A stretch of 64,000 bases of DNA from Rhodanobacter sp. FW104-R8 (GCF_001617365.1 NZ_LVJR01000012.1:1-64000), one strand, 5' to 3'. Numbered from the stretch's first letter, positions 1 through 9,153 are shown. Made by a program: numbers and translations. The notes: generated by a model from the sequence alone, not told the origin.

Positions 1-1
1 C

Positions 2-1780
2 GACTGGGAGGCGCCGCTGAGCGGACAGCTGTCGCGCCCGCCGATGGTCCCCGCCGCCGACGTGTACGACCTGCGGCGGCCCGCGTCCACCGCCGCCCCG
101 ACGACGGCCGTCTCCGCGACGTCGCTGGCCGCCGCGCTGGCGCCGGCGCTGGACGCGCCGCGCCCCGGCAGCAACAGCTTCGCGGTGGCCGGCACGCTCA
201 CCGGCAACGGTGCCGCGCTGCTGGCGAACGACATGCACCTGGGACTGCGCGTGCCGAACATCTGGTTCCGCACCCGCCTGCGCTACCCCGACCCCGCCGC
301 GCCAGGCGGCCGGCGCGACGTCAACGGCGTCAGCCTGCCCGGCACGCCGGCGATCATCGTCGGCTCCAACGGCCAGATCGCCTGGGGCTTCACCAACAGC
401 TACGGCGACTGGCAGGACTGGGTGCGCGTGCGGCGCGATCCTGCCGACGCTTCCCGCTACAAGGTGCCGGAGGGCTGGGCCACGATCGACGCCCACGAAG
501 AGCACCTCCAGGTCAAGGGCCGCCCCGACGCCATCCTCAAGGTCGAGGACACCCGCTGGGGCCCGATCATGGGGGAAGATACCGACGGCACGCCGCTGGC
601 GCTGGCCTGGATCGGCGGCCGGCCGCACGGCTACAACCTCGAGCTGATGCAGCTGGAGCACGCCACCGACGTGGCCGGCGCGCTGGATCTGGCGCCGCGG
701 CTCGGCATGCCGCCGCAGAACCTGCTGGTCGCCGACCGTGCCGGGCACATCGGCTGGACCATCGCCGGCAACAGCATCCCGTTGCGTGCCGGCATCGACC
801 CGCTGCTGCCCTCGGACTGGTCCGCGCCCGGCAGCGGCTGGCAGGGCTGGGCCGCGCCCGCACAGTACCCGCGCCTCGAGAATCCCGCCGATGGCCGGCT
901 GTGGACGGCGAACAACCGCACTGTCGACGGCGATGCGCTGGCCTTGCTCGGCAATGGCGGCCACGATCTCGGCGCCCGCGCGCAGCAGATCCGCGACGAC
1001 CTGCGTACCCGCGCCAGCTTCACGCCAGGCAGCCTGCTCGACATCCAGCTCGACGACCGCGCCGTGTTCCTCACTCCCTGGCAGCGCCTGCTGCAGGACA
1101 CCCTGGCTGACGGCACCGACCCGTCGCTGCGGCAGTTGCGCCAGCTCACCGCGCACTGGCGCGAACGCGCCGCCGTCGACAGCGTGGACTACCGGCTGGT
1201 GCGCGCGTTCCGCGACCGGGTCGGCGAAGCCGTGCTGACCCCGTTCGCGGCACGGGTGCAGCAACGCTACCCCGACTTCAGCTGGCCCGGCGAGAACAGC
1301 GCCGAGGCGGCCGTGTGGGCGCTGGTGCGTGCCCAGCCCGCGCACCTGCTCGCCCCGAAATACCCCGACTGGCACGCCCTGCTCGTCGACGCCGCCCGCC
1401 ATGTGGCAAACGAACTCGGGAGGCGACCCGGCGGCCTCGCCGCGCGCAGCTGGGGCGAGCGCAACCGCGCCGGCATCCGCCACCCGCTGTCCGCGGCCCT
1501 GCCGTCCTGGCTGGACCGCTTCATCGACATGCCCGATCAGCCGATCCCCGGCGACAACAACATGCCGCACGTCGCCGCGCCCGGCTTCGGCGCCTCCGAG
1601 CACCTGGACGTGGCGCCCGGCCACGAGGCCGACGGCATCCTCAACATGCCCGGCGGCCAGAGCGACCACCCATTGTCGCCGTACTTCGGCGCGGGCCATG
1701 ACGACTGGTTCAAAGGGCGGCCAACGCCGCTGCTGCCGGGACCGGACCAGCACACCCTGGTCCTCGAACCGCGGCATTGA
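2..1780 (+). CDS. Penicillin acylase family hydrolase (5'-truncated by window edge)
   Basis: The reading frame is open to the left edge, so the signal peptide and most of the alpha subunit lie outside the window; the ATG at 44 is internal. The protein is an Ntn-hydrolase of the penicillin/acyl-homoserine lactone acylase type, a periplasmic amidase that cleaves itself. The Gly-Ser-Asn at about 167-175 is the expected autocleavage site: that Ser (codon 170-172) would become the N-terminal nucleophile of the beta subunit. It is followed by the family motif LLANDMHLG and by SNGQIAWGFTNSYGD. About 535 residues follow the Ser, a normal complete beta subunit. The family is clear; whether the substrate is a beta-lactam, an acyl-homoserine lactone or another amide cannot be read from sequence. 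Confidence 0.9.
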   Translation, partial: DWEAPLSGQLSRPPMVPAADVYDLRRPASTAAPTTAVSATSLAAALAPALDAPRPGSNSFAVAGTLTGNGAALLANDMHLGLRVPNIWFRTRLRYPDPAAPGGRRDVNGVSLPGTPAIIVGSNGQIAWGFTNSYGDWQDWVRVRRDPADASRYKVPEGWATIDAHEEHLQVKGRPDAILKVEDTRWGPIMGEDTDGTPLALAWIGGRPHGYNLELMQLEHATDVAGALDLAPRLGMPPQNLLVADRAGHIGWTIAGNSIPLRAGIDPLLPSDWSAPGSGWQGWAAPAQYPRLENPADGRLWTANNRTVDGDALALLGNGGHDLGARAQQIRDDLRTRASFTPGSLLDIQLDDRAVFLTPWQRLLQDTLADGTDPSLRQLRQLTAHWRERAAVDSVDYRLVRAFRDRVGEAVLTPFAARVQQRYPDFSWPGENSAEAAVWALVRAQPAHLLAPKYPDWHALLVDAARHVANELGRRPGGLAARSWGERNRAGIRHPLSAALPSWLDRFIDMPDQPIPGDNNMPHVAAPGFGASEHLDVAPGHEADGILNMPGGQSDHPLSPYFGAGHDDWFKGRPTPLLPGPDQHTLVLEPRH

Positions 1781-1953
1781 TTCGCTGCCGCACAGCACGT
1801 AAACGTAATGCACATCGCACTTTGCATGGCATCGTCATGAAATCGCCGGTGCCTACCGGGATGCTGCAACTGTCCTGCGCCTGAGCTGCGGCCGGGTGAA
1901 TGGGGACTTCCCGGCAAGGGAATGCGCAGTTCCGTGCGGGGGTGCGATGCATC

Positions 1954-2742
1954 ATGACGCAGGCCTCCGTGATGCCGGCCTTCCGGTATCGCGCCTTCAT
2001 CAGCCACAGCCACCAGGACAAGTCCCGGGCCGGCTGGCTGCACAAGCCCCTGGAAGCCTGCGCGATCCCGAAACGGCCGGTCGGCCAGACCACCACCGCC
2101 GGCGTCATCCCCGGCCGTCTCGCACCGATCTTCCGCGACCGCGACGAACTGGCCAGCGCGACCGATCTCGGCCGCAAGGTCGATGGAGGGCTGGCGCAGT
2201 CGGCGAACCTGATCGTGATCTGCTCGCCGCGCTCGGCAACCTCGCCCTGGGTCAATGCGGAAGTGCTGGCGTTCAAGCGGATGGGGCACGCCGATCGTAT
2301 CTTCTTCCTGGTCGTCGACGGCGAGCCCGACGCCAGCGACCTGCCCGGCCGCGCCGCCGAAGAACGCTTCGCGCCGGCATTGTCTTTCCGGCTGGATGCG
2401 GACGGCCAGCCCACCACCGGGCGCACCGAACCGATCGCCGCCGACGCACGCGCCGGCACCGGGAATCACGCGGTTCGCGCCGGTGCCCGCGTTGGAGCCG
2501 GAAACCTGGAACGAGACGGCGGGAAATCGCCGCTGCCTTCGTCCCCGCACTCGGCCGCCAGCTCAGCCGACGCAGGGACGAAGGCACGGCTCGGGTTCAA
2601 CCCCTTTCCCGGACAGGTCACGCGTCCCTGCACGCCACGCAAGGCAAGCGCGCCGGGCAGCGATTCGTTGCGGTATACGCGGGTCGGGGCGCCCGGCCGC
2701 CCATGCGGCATTCGACCGCACGAACCCCGTGGGCATGTCTGA
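1954..2742 (+). CDS. TIR-domain protein, truncated; 3' part reads antisense through a dapE remnant
   Basis: The N-terminal ~165 residues form a bacterial TIR domain of the TIR-plus-repeat type: YRAFISHSHQDK, then FRDRDELASATDLG, LIVICSPRSA and WVNAEV. The last fits the WxxxE motif that carries the catalytic Glu of TIR NADases. Relatives I know continue after a conserved EPIAADAR segment into a long repeat or effector region. Here the similarity stops at that segment (about 2450). The rest of the frame (to 2742) is antisense to a decayed dapE piece, so its last ~95 codons are not native. ATG 1954 is preferred; ATG 1972 is also possible. It may be a dead relic or a free TIR domain. No defence partner gene is visible nearby. 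Confidence 0.75.
   Translation: MTQASVMPAFRYRAFISHSHQDKSRAGWLHKPLEACAIPKRPVGQTTTAGVIPGRLAPIFRDRDELASATDLGRKVDGGLAQSANLIVICSPRSATSPWVNAEVLAFKRMGHADRIFFLVVDGEPDASDLPGRAAEERFAPALSFRLDADGQPTTGRTEPIAADARAGTGNHAVRAGARVGAGNLERDGGKSPLPSSPHSAASSADAGTKARLGFNPFPGQVTRPCTPRKASAPGSDSLRYTRVGAPGRPCGIRPHEPRGHV
2457..2705 (-). pseudogene. dapE remnant (central fragment)
   Basis: Read on the minus strand, this ~250 bp resembles the middle of the intact dapE at 13161-14363. One frame gives ESLPGALALRGVQGRVTCPG and a segment like LNPSRAFVPASAELAAE, against [20 protein letters not shown] and [17 protein letters not shown] in dapE. A second frame gives SFQVSGSNAGTGANRVIPG, against [19 protein letters not shown]. 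The switch of frame near 2515-2530 shows a frameshift, and there is no start and no metal-site region, so the piece cannot encode an enzyme. It covers roughly dapE residues 195-270. It lies antisense to the end of the TIR frame, just upstream of the nos operon control region. Confidence 0.8.
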
Positions 2743-2780
2743 CCGAAGTCAAAGGCACTGCCTTTGTGCGCGCGCATGAT
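2739..2780 (+). promoter_or_regulatory. FNR/DNR-type box and -10 in front of the nos operon
   Basis: CTGAC-cgaa-GTCAA at 2739-2752 matches the CRP/FNR-family consensus TTGAY-N4-RTCAA with one mismatch. A -10-like CATGAT sits at 2775-2780. This spacing places the box centre near -41.5, the class II position used by FNR, ANR and DNR activators. The first gene begins at 2810. The site therefore fits activation of N2O reduction genes by low oxygen and/or nitric oxide. The motif is seen directly; the regulator is inferred. Confidence 0.6.
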
Positions 2781-2809
2781 CCGCACCGTCCACACGGCGG
2801 ATTCATTCC

Positions 2810-3874
2810 ATGATCAGCTGCGATACCGTCATCATCGGCGCGGGCCCGGTCGGCCTGTTCCAGGTTTTCGAGCTGGGCCTGCTGGGGCTGGATGCGCACG
2901 TGGTCGATGCCGTGCCGCATGCCGGCGGGCAATGCATGGAGCTGTACCCGGACAAGCCGATCTACGACATCCCGGCGGTGCCAGTGTGCAGCGGGCGCGA
3001 GCTGATCGAGCGCCTGCAGCAGCAGATCCGCCCGTTCGCGCCGCAGTTCCACCTGGGCCACACCGTCACCTCGCTGGAGCGCCTGGCGAACGGCCGCTTC
3101 AGCCTGCGCACTAGCGGGGGGCTGGTGTTCGATGCCGGCGCGGTGGTCATCGCCGGCGGCCTGGGCGCGTTCGCGCCGCGCACGCTCGACCTGCCGGAAG
3201 CCGCGCCGCTGGTGGGCCGCACGCTGCACTACAAGGTGGCGCAGCCGGCGCTGCTCGACGGCGAGGACATCGTGATCGCCGGCGGCGGCGATGCGGCGCT
3301 GGACTGGGCGCTGGCCCTGGTCGACCGGGCGCGCAGCCTGGTGCTGGTGCACCGCTCGTCCAGTTTCCGCGCGGCGCCGGCCAGCGTGGCGCGCATGCAG
3401 GCGCTGTGCGACGAGGGCCGCATGCAGCTGTGCGAAGGCGACATCGTGGGCCTGGAGACGGCCGATGGGGCGCTTGCGCAGGTGCGCGTGCGCACGCGCA
3501 GCGGCATGGTCCAGCGCATCGGGGCTGCGCACCTGCTGGTGTTCTGGGGCCTGCATCCCGCGCTGGGGCCGATCGCCGACTGGGGGCTGGCCCTGGAACG
3601 CCAGCAGCTGGTGGTGGACCCGTCGACGTTCCAGACCTCCGCGCCCGGCGTCTTCGCCGTGGGCGACATCAATACCTACCCGGGCAAGAAGAAGCTGATC
3701 CTCTCCGGCTTCCACGAGACGGCGCTGTGCGCGTTCGCCGCGCATGCGCACCTGCATCCCGGCGACAAGGCGAACCTGCAGTACACGACCACCAGCCCGG
3801 CGCTGCAGCGGCGCCTGGGCGTGCGCGACGACGCCGCGCATCCGCCGCCACGGGTGGCCGTTGCGGCGGCCTGA
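2810..3874 (+). CDS. Ferredoxin--NADP reductase, thioredoxin-reductase-like type
   Basis: A 354-residue FAD/NAD(P)H flavoprotein. It has an N-terminal FAD dinucleotide motif VIIGAGPVGLF (about 7-17), GGQCMELYP near 45, a second nucleotide-binding GGGDAALDWA (about 160), and the C-terminal FAD motif VFAVGDINTYPG. It lacks the CxxC pair of thioredoxin reductase, which together with these motifs points to the TrxR-like ferredoxin/flavodoxin-NADP reductases. It would move electrons between NAD(P)H and ferredoxin in the cytoplasm. It follows the FNR-type box and precedes nosX by only 54 bp, so it is probably the first gene of the nos operon. This suggests, but does not prove, a role in feeding electrons to NosR. 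Confidence 0.85.
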   Translation: MISCDTVIIGAGPVGLFQVFELGLLGLDAHVVDAVPHAGGQCMELYPDKPIYDIPAVPVCSGRELIERLQQQIRPFAPQFHLGHTVTSLERLANGRFSLRTSGGLVFDAGAVVIAGGLGAFAPRTLDLPEAAPLVGRTLHYKVAQPALLDGEDIVIAGGGDAALDWALALVDRARSLVLVHRSSSFRAAPASVARMQALCDEGRMQLCEGDIVGLETADGALAQVRVRTRSGMVQRIGAAHLLVFWGLHPALGPIADWGLALERQQLVVDPSTFQTSAPGVFAVGDINTYPGKKKLILSGFHETALCAFAAHAHLHPGDKANLQYTTTSPALQRRLGVRDDAAHPPPRVAVAAA

Positions 3875-3928
3875 ACCCGCGCCTCGCCTTCGTCACGCCC
3901 ACACGCTCACCGCCACGGGAGGCACCCC

Positions 3929-4996
3929 ATGCATCGCTCCTCCGATCCCGGCGACCTGCGCTCACCCGAGCGTCGCCGCTGGCTGCAGCAGACCGGCCGG
4001 CTTGCCGTGGCCGGCGGCCTGCTGGCCAGCGGCGGCTGGGCGGTGCTCAAGCGCAGGCAGAACCTGTGGCAGGTGCGCCGCGAACGCACGCTGATGCAGA
4101 CCTCGGTGGCGGTCACCTGCCTGTGCGACGACGTGCAGGCAGCGGGCGCGGCGATCGAGGCGGCCTTTGCGCGCATGGCCGCGACGGCCGCCGAGCTGAC
4201 CCGCTTCGACCCGGCCAGCCCGCTGTCGCGGCTGAACCGCGACGGCCGGCTGGCGCTGGTGCCGTCGAACCTGCAGGCGGTGCTGCGCGAGGCGCTGTCG
4301 CTGTCGGCGCTCACCGGGGGCGCGTTCGACGTCACCGTGCTGCCGGTGCTGCGCTATTTTGAGACGCTGCGCGGGGCATCCGGCATCGACGCACCCGCAC
4401 GCCGCACGGTCGAGCACCGCGAACAGCTGGTGGGCTGGCGCGACCTCGCGCTGGACGCGCGCGGCGCGCGGCTGCTGCGGCCGGGCATGGCGGTCACCCT
4501 GGACGGCATCGCCAAGGGCCACGTGGTCGACCAGGGCATCGCGGCGCTGCGCGCGGCGGGCATCGAGTACGGCCTGATCGACGCCGGCGGCGACATCCAG
4601 GCGATCTGCGGCAACGATCCCGAGCGGCACTGGAGCGTCGGCATCGTCGATCCGCGCGACACGGGCCGGGTGGCGGCGGTGGTGCAGGTGCGCAACGCGG
4701 CGCTGTCGACCTCCGGCAACTACCGCGTGTTCTTCTCCACCGACCGGCGCCTGTTCCACATCGTCAACCCACGCACCGGCTGGTCGCCGCAAGGTTATTC
4801 CAGCATGACCGTGGTGGCACGGCGCTCGGTGCTGGCCGACGGCATGAGCACGGCGGCGTTCTCGCTGGAGCTGCCGCAGCTGTCCGCGCTGATGGCGGCG
4901 CAGGACCACCAGTGGCTGGCGTTCTCGCGCGACGGCGAGCAACGCTGGCGCTCGCGCGAACTGCCGCTGATCGCAGGCACGGCGGAGCTGGCCTGA
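3929..4996 (+). CDS. nosX: FAD:protein FMN transferase (NosX/ApbE family)
   Basis: A 355-residue ApbE-family protein with an N-terminal twin-arginine-like export segment (RRRW, then a hydrophobic stretch at about 22-40). The family core is visible: LTRFDPASPLSRLN, GGAFDVTVLPV, VTLDGIAKGHVVDQ, the DAGGDIQ metal/FAD-binding motif and LSTSGNYRVFF. ApbE proteins attach FMN covalently to a Thr of target proteins; in denitrifiers NosX flavinylates the periplasmic FMN domain of NosR. The gene lies directly before nosR and its stop overlaps the nosR start (ATGA at 4993-4996 region), which supports that partnership. A good ribosome site (gggagg) precedes the ATG. Confidence 0.92.
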   Translation: MHRSSDPGDLRSPERRRWLQQTGRLAVAGGLLASGGWAVLKRRQNLWQVRRERTLMQTSVAVTCLCDDVQAAGAAIEAAFARMAATAAELTRFDPASPLSRLNRDGRLALVPSNLQAVLREALSLSALTGGAFDVTVLPVLRYFETLRGASGIDAPARRTVEHREQLVGWRDLALDARGARLLRPGMAVTLDGIAKGHVVDQGIAALRAAGIEYGLIDAGGDIQAICGNDPERHWSVGIVDPRDTGRVAAVVQVRNAALSTSGNYRVFFSTDRRLFHIVNPRTGWSPQGYSSMTVVARRSVLADGMSTAAFSLELPQLSALMAAQDHQWLAFSRDGEQRWRSRELPLIAGTAELA

Positions 4997-7191
4997 TGCG
5001 CGACGCACGCCCCCGCTCCCTCATCGCAAGGCTGCTGCTCGCGCTGCTGTTGCTGGCGCCCGCCTCGGCGGCGCTGGCCGGCATCGACGCCCGCTTCCCG
5101 CAGCTGCACCAGGTGTTCCCCGACGCCGACCGCTTCGGTGACGTCGAGGGTACCCCGCCCGCGGCGGCCGTGTACCGCGGCGACAAGGTGGTCGGCTACG
5201 TGTTCGAGACGGTGATGGTGGCGCCGGTGCCGGCCTACTCCGGCGCGCCGATCAACATGCTGGTGTCGATCGGCGCCGACGGCACCATCCGCGACGCCCG
5301 CGTGCTGGAGCAGCACGAGCCGATCCTGCTGGTCGGCATCCCGGTGCAGAAGCTGTACGACTTCGTGGCCCGCTACGTCGGCCACCGCGTGGACGACCGC
5401 ATCGTGGTCGGCGGCGGCGGCAGCGGCAGCGTGCGCATCGACGCCATCAGCAGCGCCACGGTGACCTCGATGGTGGCCAACGAGACGATCATGAACTCGG
5501 CGCTGAAGGTGGCCGCCTCGCGCCGGCTGATCGCCGGCTCAGCCGACGCCGGCGCGGCCGCCGCGCAGGTCCGCAGCGACTACTTCGTTCCGGCCGACTG
5601 GCAGGCGCTGACCGGCAACGGCGCGATCGGCCACCTGCAGCTGGCGCGGCAGGCGATCACCGACGCCTTCAAGGGCCAGCCGGAAAGCGGCCTGGTCGAC
5701 GACCCCACCGCGCCGGCGCCCGGCCACGGCGCGGACAGCTTCATCGACCTGTACTTCGCCGACGTCACCCCGCCCACGGTGGGCCGCAACCTGCTCGGCG
5801 ACGTGGCCCACGCCGACCTGATGAAGCAGCTCAAGCCCGGCGATTCGGCGGTCGCGGTGATGGCCAACGGCATCTACTCGTTCAAGGGCGTGGGCTACGT
5901 GCGCGGCGGCATCTTCGACCGCGTGCACCTGCTGCAGGACGGCAAGCTGGTGCTGTTCAAGGACACCGACCTGGTGTCGATGAACGACACCCCGCTGCGC
6001 GGCAAGCCGGCCTTCGCCGAGCAGGCGATCTTCATCGTGCGCCATAGCGTCAGCGGCTTCGATGCGACCCGGCCGTGGACGCTGCAGCTGATGGTGAACC
6101 GCCAGGTCGGCCCGCTGCAGAGCATCTACCACACCTTCACCCGCAACTACCGCATGCCGACGGCCTACACCACGCGGCCGGACGCCACCGCCGAGGAACC
6201 GGCCGACGCGCTGCCGGCCAACGCGCCGCTGTGGCAGAAGATCTGGTACGGCCGCCGCATCGACATCGCGCTGCTGCTGGCCGGGCTCACCGTGCTCACG
6301 CTGATCCTGATGTTCCAGGACTGGATCGTGACACGCCCGCACCTGCTCGAACGCCTGCGCGTGGGCTTCCTCGTCTACACGCTGGTGTTCATCGGCTGGT
6401 ACGGGCTGGCGCAGCTGTCGGTGGTGAACATCCTCACCTTCATCCAGGCGGTGCTGCACGGCTTCCACTGGTCCACGTTCCTGATGGACCCGCTGGTGTT
6501 CATCCTGTGGGTGTTCGTGGCCGCCACCCTGCTGCTGCTCGGGCGCGGCATCTACTGCGGCTGGCTGTGCCCGTTCGGCGCGCTGCAGGTGCTGGTGAAC
6601 AAGCTGGCGCGCCGGCTGCGCGTGCCGCAGTTCGAGGTGCCCCAGTACCTGCACGAGCGGCTGTGGGCGATCAAGTACATCATCCTGCTGGTGCTGTTCG
6701 GGATGTCGCTGCAGTCGCTCAACATGGCCGAGCACTACGCCGAGGTCGAGCCGTTCAAGACCGCGATCAACCTGCACTTCGCCCGCTCCTGGAGCTACGT
6801 GCTCTACGCGGTGGCGCTGGTGGCGGTGTCGGCGTTCAACAACAAGTTCTACTGCCGCTACGTGTGCCCGCTGGGCGCCGGGCTGGCGGTGTCCGGCCGC
6901 TTCCACCTGTTCGAGTGGCTGCGCCGCCGGCGCGAGTGCGGCCGCCCCTGCCAGATCTGCGCCAACGAGTGCGAGGTGAAGGCGATCAACGCCATCGGCC
7001 AGATCAACTTCAACGAATGCCACTACTGCCTGGATTGCCAGGTCACCTACGCCAACGACCAGAAATGCCCACCGCTGGTGGAGCGCCGCAAGAAGCGCGA
7101 GCGCGCCGCGCGGCCGCTGCCCACCCCGGTACTGACGATCACCCCGGCGGCGACGCCGGAAACCCGCGAGCCGGCGAAGCTCGCCGACTGA
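4996..7191 (+). CDS. nosR: NosR, membrane FMN/iron-sulfur protein for N2O respiration
   Basis: A 731-residue protein, the usual NosR length. ATG 4996 is chosen because it overlaps the nosX stop. Order: signal peptide (~1-28), periplasmic FMN-binding domain with the flavinylation motif DAISSATVT (Thr about 155), a long periplasmic region, then several membrane helices from about residue 415. Cytoplasmic cysteine clusters follow: GWLCPFGALQ and RYVCPLGA between helices, then a ferredoxin-like tail with CGRPCQICANEC and CHYCLDCQ...CPP. NosR passes quinol-derived electrons to NosZ and is needed for nosZ expression and activity. Its presence, with a Tat signal on NosZ, marks the clade I system. 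Confidence 0.96.
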   Translation: MRDARPRSLIARLLLALLLLAPASAALAGIDARFPQLHQVFPDADRFGDVEGTPPAAAVYRGDKVVGYVFETVMVAPVPAYSGAPINMLVSIGADGTIRDARVLEQHEPILLVGIPVQKLYDFVARYVGHRVDDRIVVGGGGSGSVRIDAISSATVTSMVANETIMNSALKVAASRRLIAGSADAGAAAAQVRSDYFVPADWQALTGNGAIGHLQLARQAITDAFKGQPESGLVDDPTAPAPGHGADSFIDLYFADVTPPTVGRNLLGDVAHADLMKQLKPGDSAVAVMANGIYSFKGVGYVRGGIFDRVHLLQDGKLVLFKDTDLVSMNDTPLRGKPAFAEQAIFIVRHSVSGFDATRPWTLQLMVNRQVGPLQSIYHTFTRNYRMPTAYTTRPDATAEEPADALPANAPLWQKIWYGRRIDIALLLAGLTVLTLILMFQDWIVTRPHLLERLRVGFLVYTLVFIGWYGLAQLSVVNILTFIQAVLHGFHWSTFLMDPLVFILWVFVAATLLLLGRGIYCGWLCPFGALQVLVNKLARRLRVPQFEVPQYLHERLWAIKYIILLVLFGMSLQSLNMAEHYAEVEPFKTAINLHFARSWSYVLYAVALVAVSAFNNKFYCRYVCPLGAGLAVSGRFHLFEWLRRRRECGRPCQICANECEVKAINAIGQINFNECHYCLDCQVTYANDQKCPPLVERRKKRERAARPLPTPVLTITPAATPETREPAKLAD

Positions 7192-7221
7192 CCCACCACC
7201 TGTCCGAAGGGATGGAATGCC

Positions 7222-9153
7222 ATGCACGACGAATCGAGCAACAAATCCGGCCAGTCCGGCCAGTCCGTGGAACCGGGCAACCCAGCGCGCCGCAACTTCA
7301 TGAAGACCAGCGCGCTGGCCAGCCTCGCCGGCGCGGCGGGACTGGCGCTGGCGGGCTGCGGCCGCAAGGGTGACCAGGTCGGCACGGCCGGACCGGCCAA
7401 GGCGGCCGCGGCCGCCGGCGAACTCTCCGACCACGTGCCGCCCGGCCAGCTCGACGAGTACTACGGCTTCTGGAGCGGCGGTCAGTCCGGCGAGGTGCGC
7501 ATCGTCGGCGTGCCCTCGATGCGCGAGCTGATGCGCATCCCGGTATTCAACCCCGACTTCACCATCGGCTGGGGCGTCACCAACGAGAGCAAGCGCGTGC
7601 TCGGGCCGAACTTCCCGCCCGGCGGCGACTGCCACCACCCGCACATGAGCCAGACTGACGGCCACTACGACGGCCGCTACATCTTCATCAACGACAAGGC
7701 GCACACCCGCGTGGCGCGCATCCGCTGCGACGTGATGCGCACCGACCGCATCACCGACGTGCCCAACGTGCAGGCGATCCACGGCCTGCGCGTGCAGCGC
7801 GCGCCGCGCACCGGCTACGTGTTCGCCAACGGCGAGTTCCTGATCCCGGCGCCGAACGACGGCCGCGACCTCGACGATCCGAAGAAGTACCAGACCATGT
7901 TCAGCGCCCTCGACGGTGACACCATGGAGGTCGCCTGGCAGGTGCTGGTGGACGGCAACCTGGACAACACCGAGGCCGACTACGCCGGCAAGTACGCCAT
8001 TTCCACCTGCTACAACAGCGAGGGCGGCATGGACCTGCCCAGCACGATGCAGGCCGAGCGCGACTGGGTGGTGGTGTTCGACATCGCGCGCATCGAGGCG
8101 GCGGTGAAGAAGGGCGACTTCAAGACCATCGGAAGCTCGAAGGTGCCGGTGCTGGACGGCCGCCACGGCTCGTCGTTCACCCTTTACATCCCGATCCCGA
8201 AGAACCCGCACGGCATCAACGCCAGCCCCGACGGCAAGTACGTGGTGGCCAACGGCAAGCTCTCGCCCACCGTCACCGTGATGGAGTGGAGCCGCATCGA
8301 CGACTGGTTCGCCGGCAAGCTCAAGGATCCGCGCGACACCGTGGTGGCCGAGCCCGAACTGGGCCTGGGCCCCTTGCACACCGCCTACGACGGCCGCGGC
8401 AACGGCTACACCACGCTGTTCATCGACAGCCAGATCGCCAAGTGGAACATCGAGGACGCGATCGCCGCCCACGGCGGCAAGAAGGTCAACTACCTGCGCC
8501 AGAAGATCGACGTGGCCTACCAGCCCGGCCACTGCCACAGCTCGATGGGCGAGACGCGCGACGCCGACGGCAAGTGGCTGGTGTCGCTGAACAAGTTCTC
8601 CAAGGACCGCTTCCTGCCCACTGGCCCGCTGCATCCGGACAACGACCAGCTGATCGACATCTCCGGCGAGACCATGAAGCTGGTCGCCGACGGCCCGGTC
8701 TACGCCGAGCCGCACGACGTGATCCTGCTGCACCGCCGGCTGCTGATCGACAAAGTCAAGAAGAGCTGGGAGCGCGACGACCCTTTCTTCGCCGAGACGG
8801 TGGCCATGGCCAAGCGCCACGACATCAACGTGCTGGCCGACAGCAAGGTCATCCGCGAGGGCCGCAAGGTGTTCGTGTACATGACCTCGGCCGCGCCGAT
8901 CTTCGGCCTGGGCAGCTTCAAGGTGAAGAAGGGCGACGAGGTGACGGTGGTGGTGACCAACATCGACGCGGTGGAGGACGTCAGCCACGGCTTCTGCATC
9001 ACCAACTACGGCATCAACATGGAGATCAGCCCCGGCGCCACCGCCTCGGCCACCTTCACCGCCGACAAGGCGGGGGTGTTCTGGTACTACTGCACGTTCT
9101 TCTGCCATGCGATGCACATGGAGATGAGCGGGCGGATGCTGGTCGAGGCCTGA
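7222..9153 (+). CDS. nosZ: Nitrous-oxide reductase, clade I
   Basis: A 643-residue periplasmic copper enzyme reducing N2O to N2. The N-terminus has a Tat signal (ARRNFMKTSALASLAG followed by a hydrophobic stretch), as in clade I enzymes. CuZ histidine motifs are visible, including DCHHPHMSQTDGHYDG (His near 138-148) and HGRHGSSF/HSSMGE-type segments in the beta-propeller. The C-terminal cupredoxin domain has the CuA motif Cys624-xxx-Cys628-xxx-His632-xx-Met635. All key residues I can check are present, so it should be active. It follows nosR by 30 bp with an aaggga ribosome site. Confidence 0.97.
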   Translation: MHDESSNKSGQSGQSVEPGNPARRNFMKTSALASLAGAAGLALAGCGRKGDQVGTAGPAKAAAAAGELSDHVPPGQLDEYYGFWSGGQSGEVRIVGVPSMRELMRIPVFNPDFTIGWGVTNESKRVLGPNFPPGGDCHHPHMSQTDGHYDGRYIFINDKAHTRVARIRCDVMRTDRITDVPNVQAIHGLRVQRAPRTGYVFANGEFLIPAPNDGRDLDDPKKYQTMFSALDGDTMEVAWQVLVDGNLDNTEADYAGKYAISTCYNSEGGMDLPSTMQAERDWVVVFDIARIEAAVKKGDFKTIGSSKVPVLDGRHGSSFTLYIPIPKNPHGINASPDGKYVVANGKLSPTVTVMEWSRIDDWFAGKLKDPRDTVVAEPELGLGPLHTAYDGRGNGYTTLFIDSQIAKWNIEDAIAAHGGKKVNYLRQKIDVAYQPGHCHSSMGETRDADGKWLVSLNKFSKDRFLPTGPLHPDNDQLIDISGETMKLVADGPVYAEPHDVILLHRRLLIDKVKKSWERDDPFFAETVAMAKRHDINVLADSKVIREGRKVFVYMTSAAPIFGLGSFKVKKGDEVTVVVTNIDAVEDVSHGFCITNYGINMEISPGATASATFTADKAGVFWYYCTFFCHAMHMEMSGRMLVEA

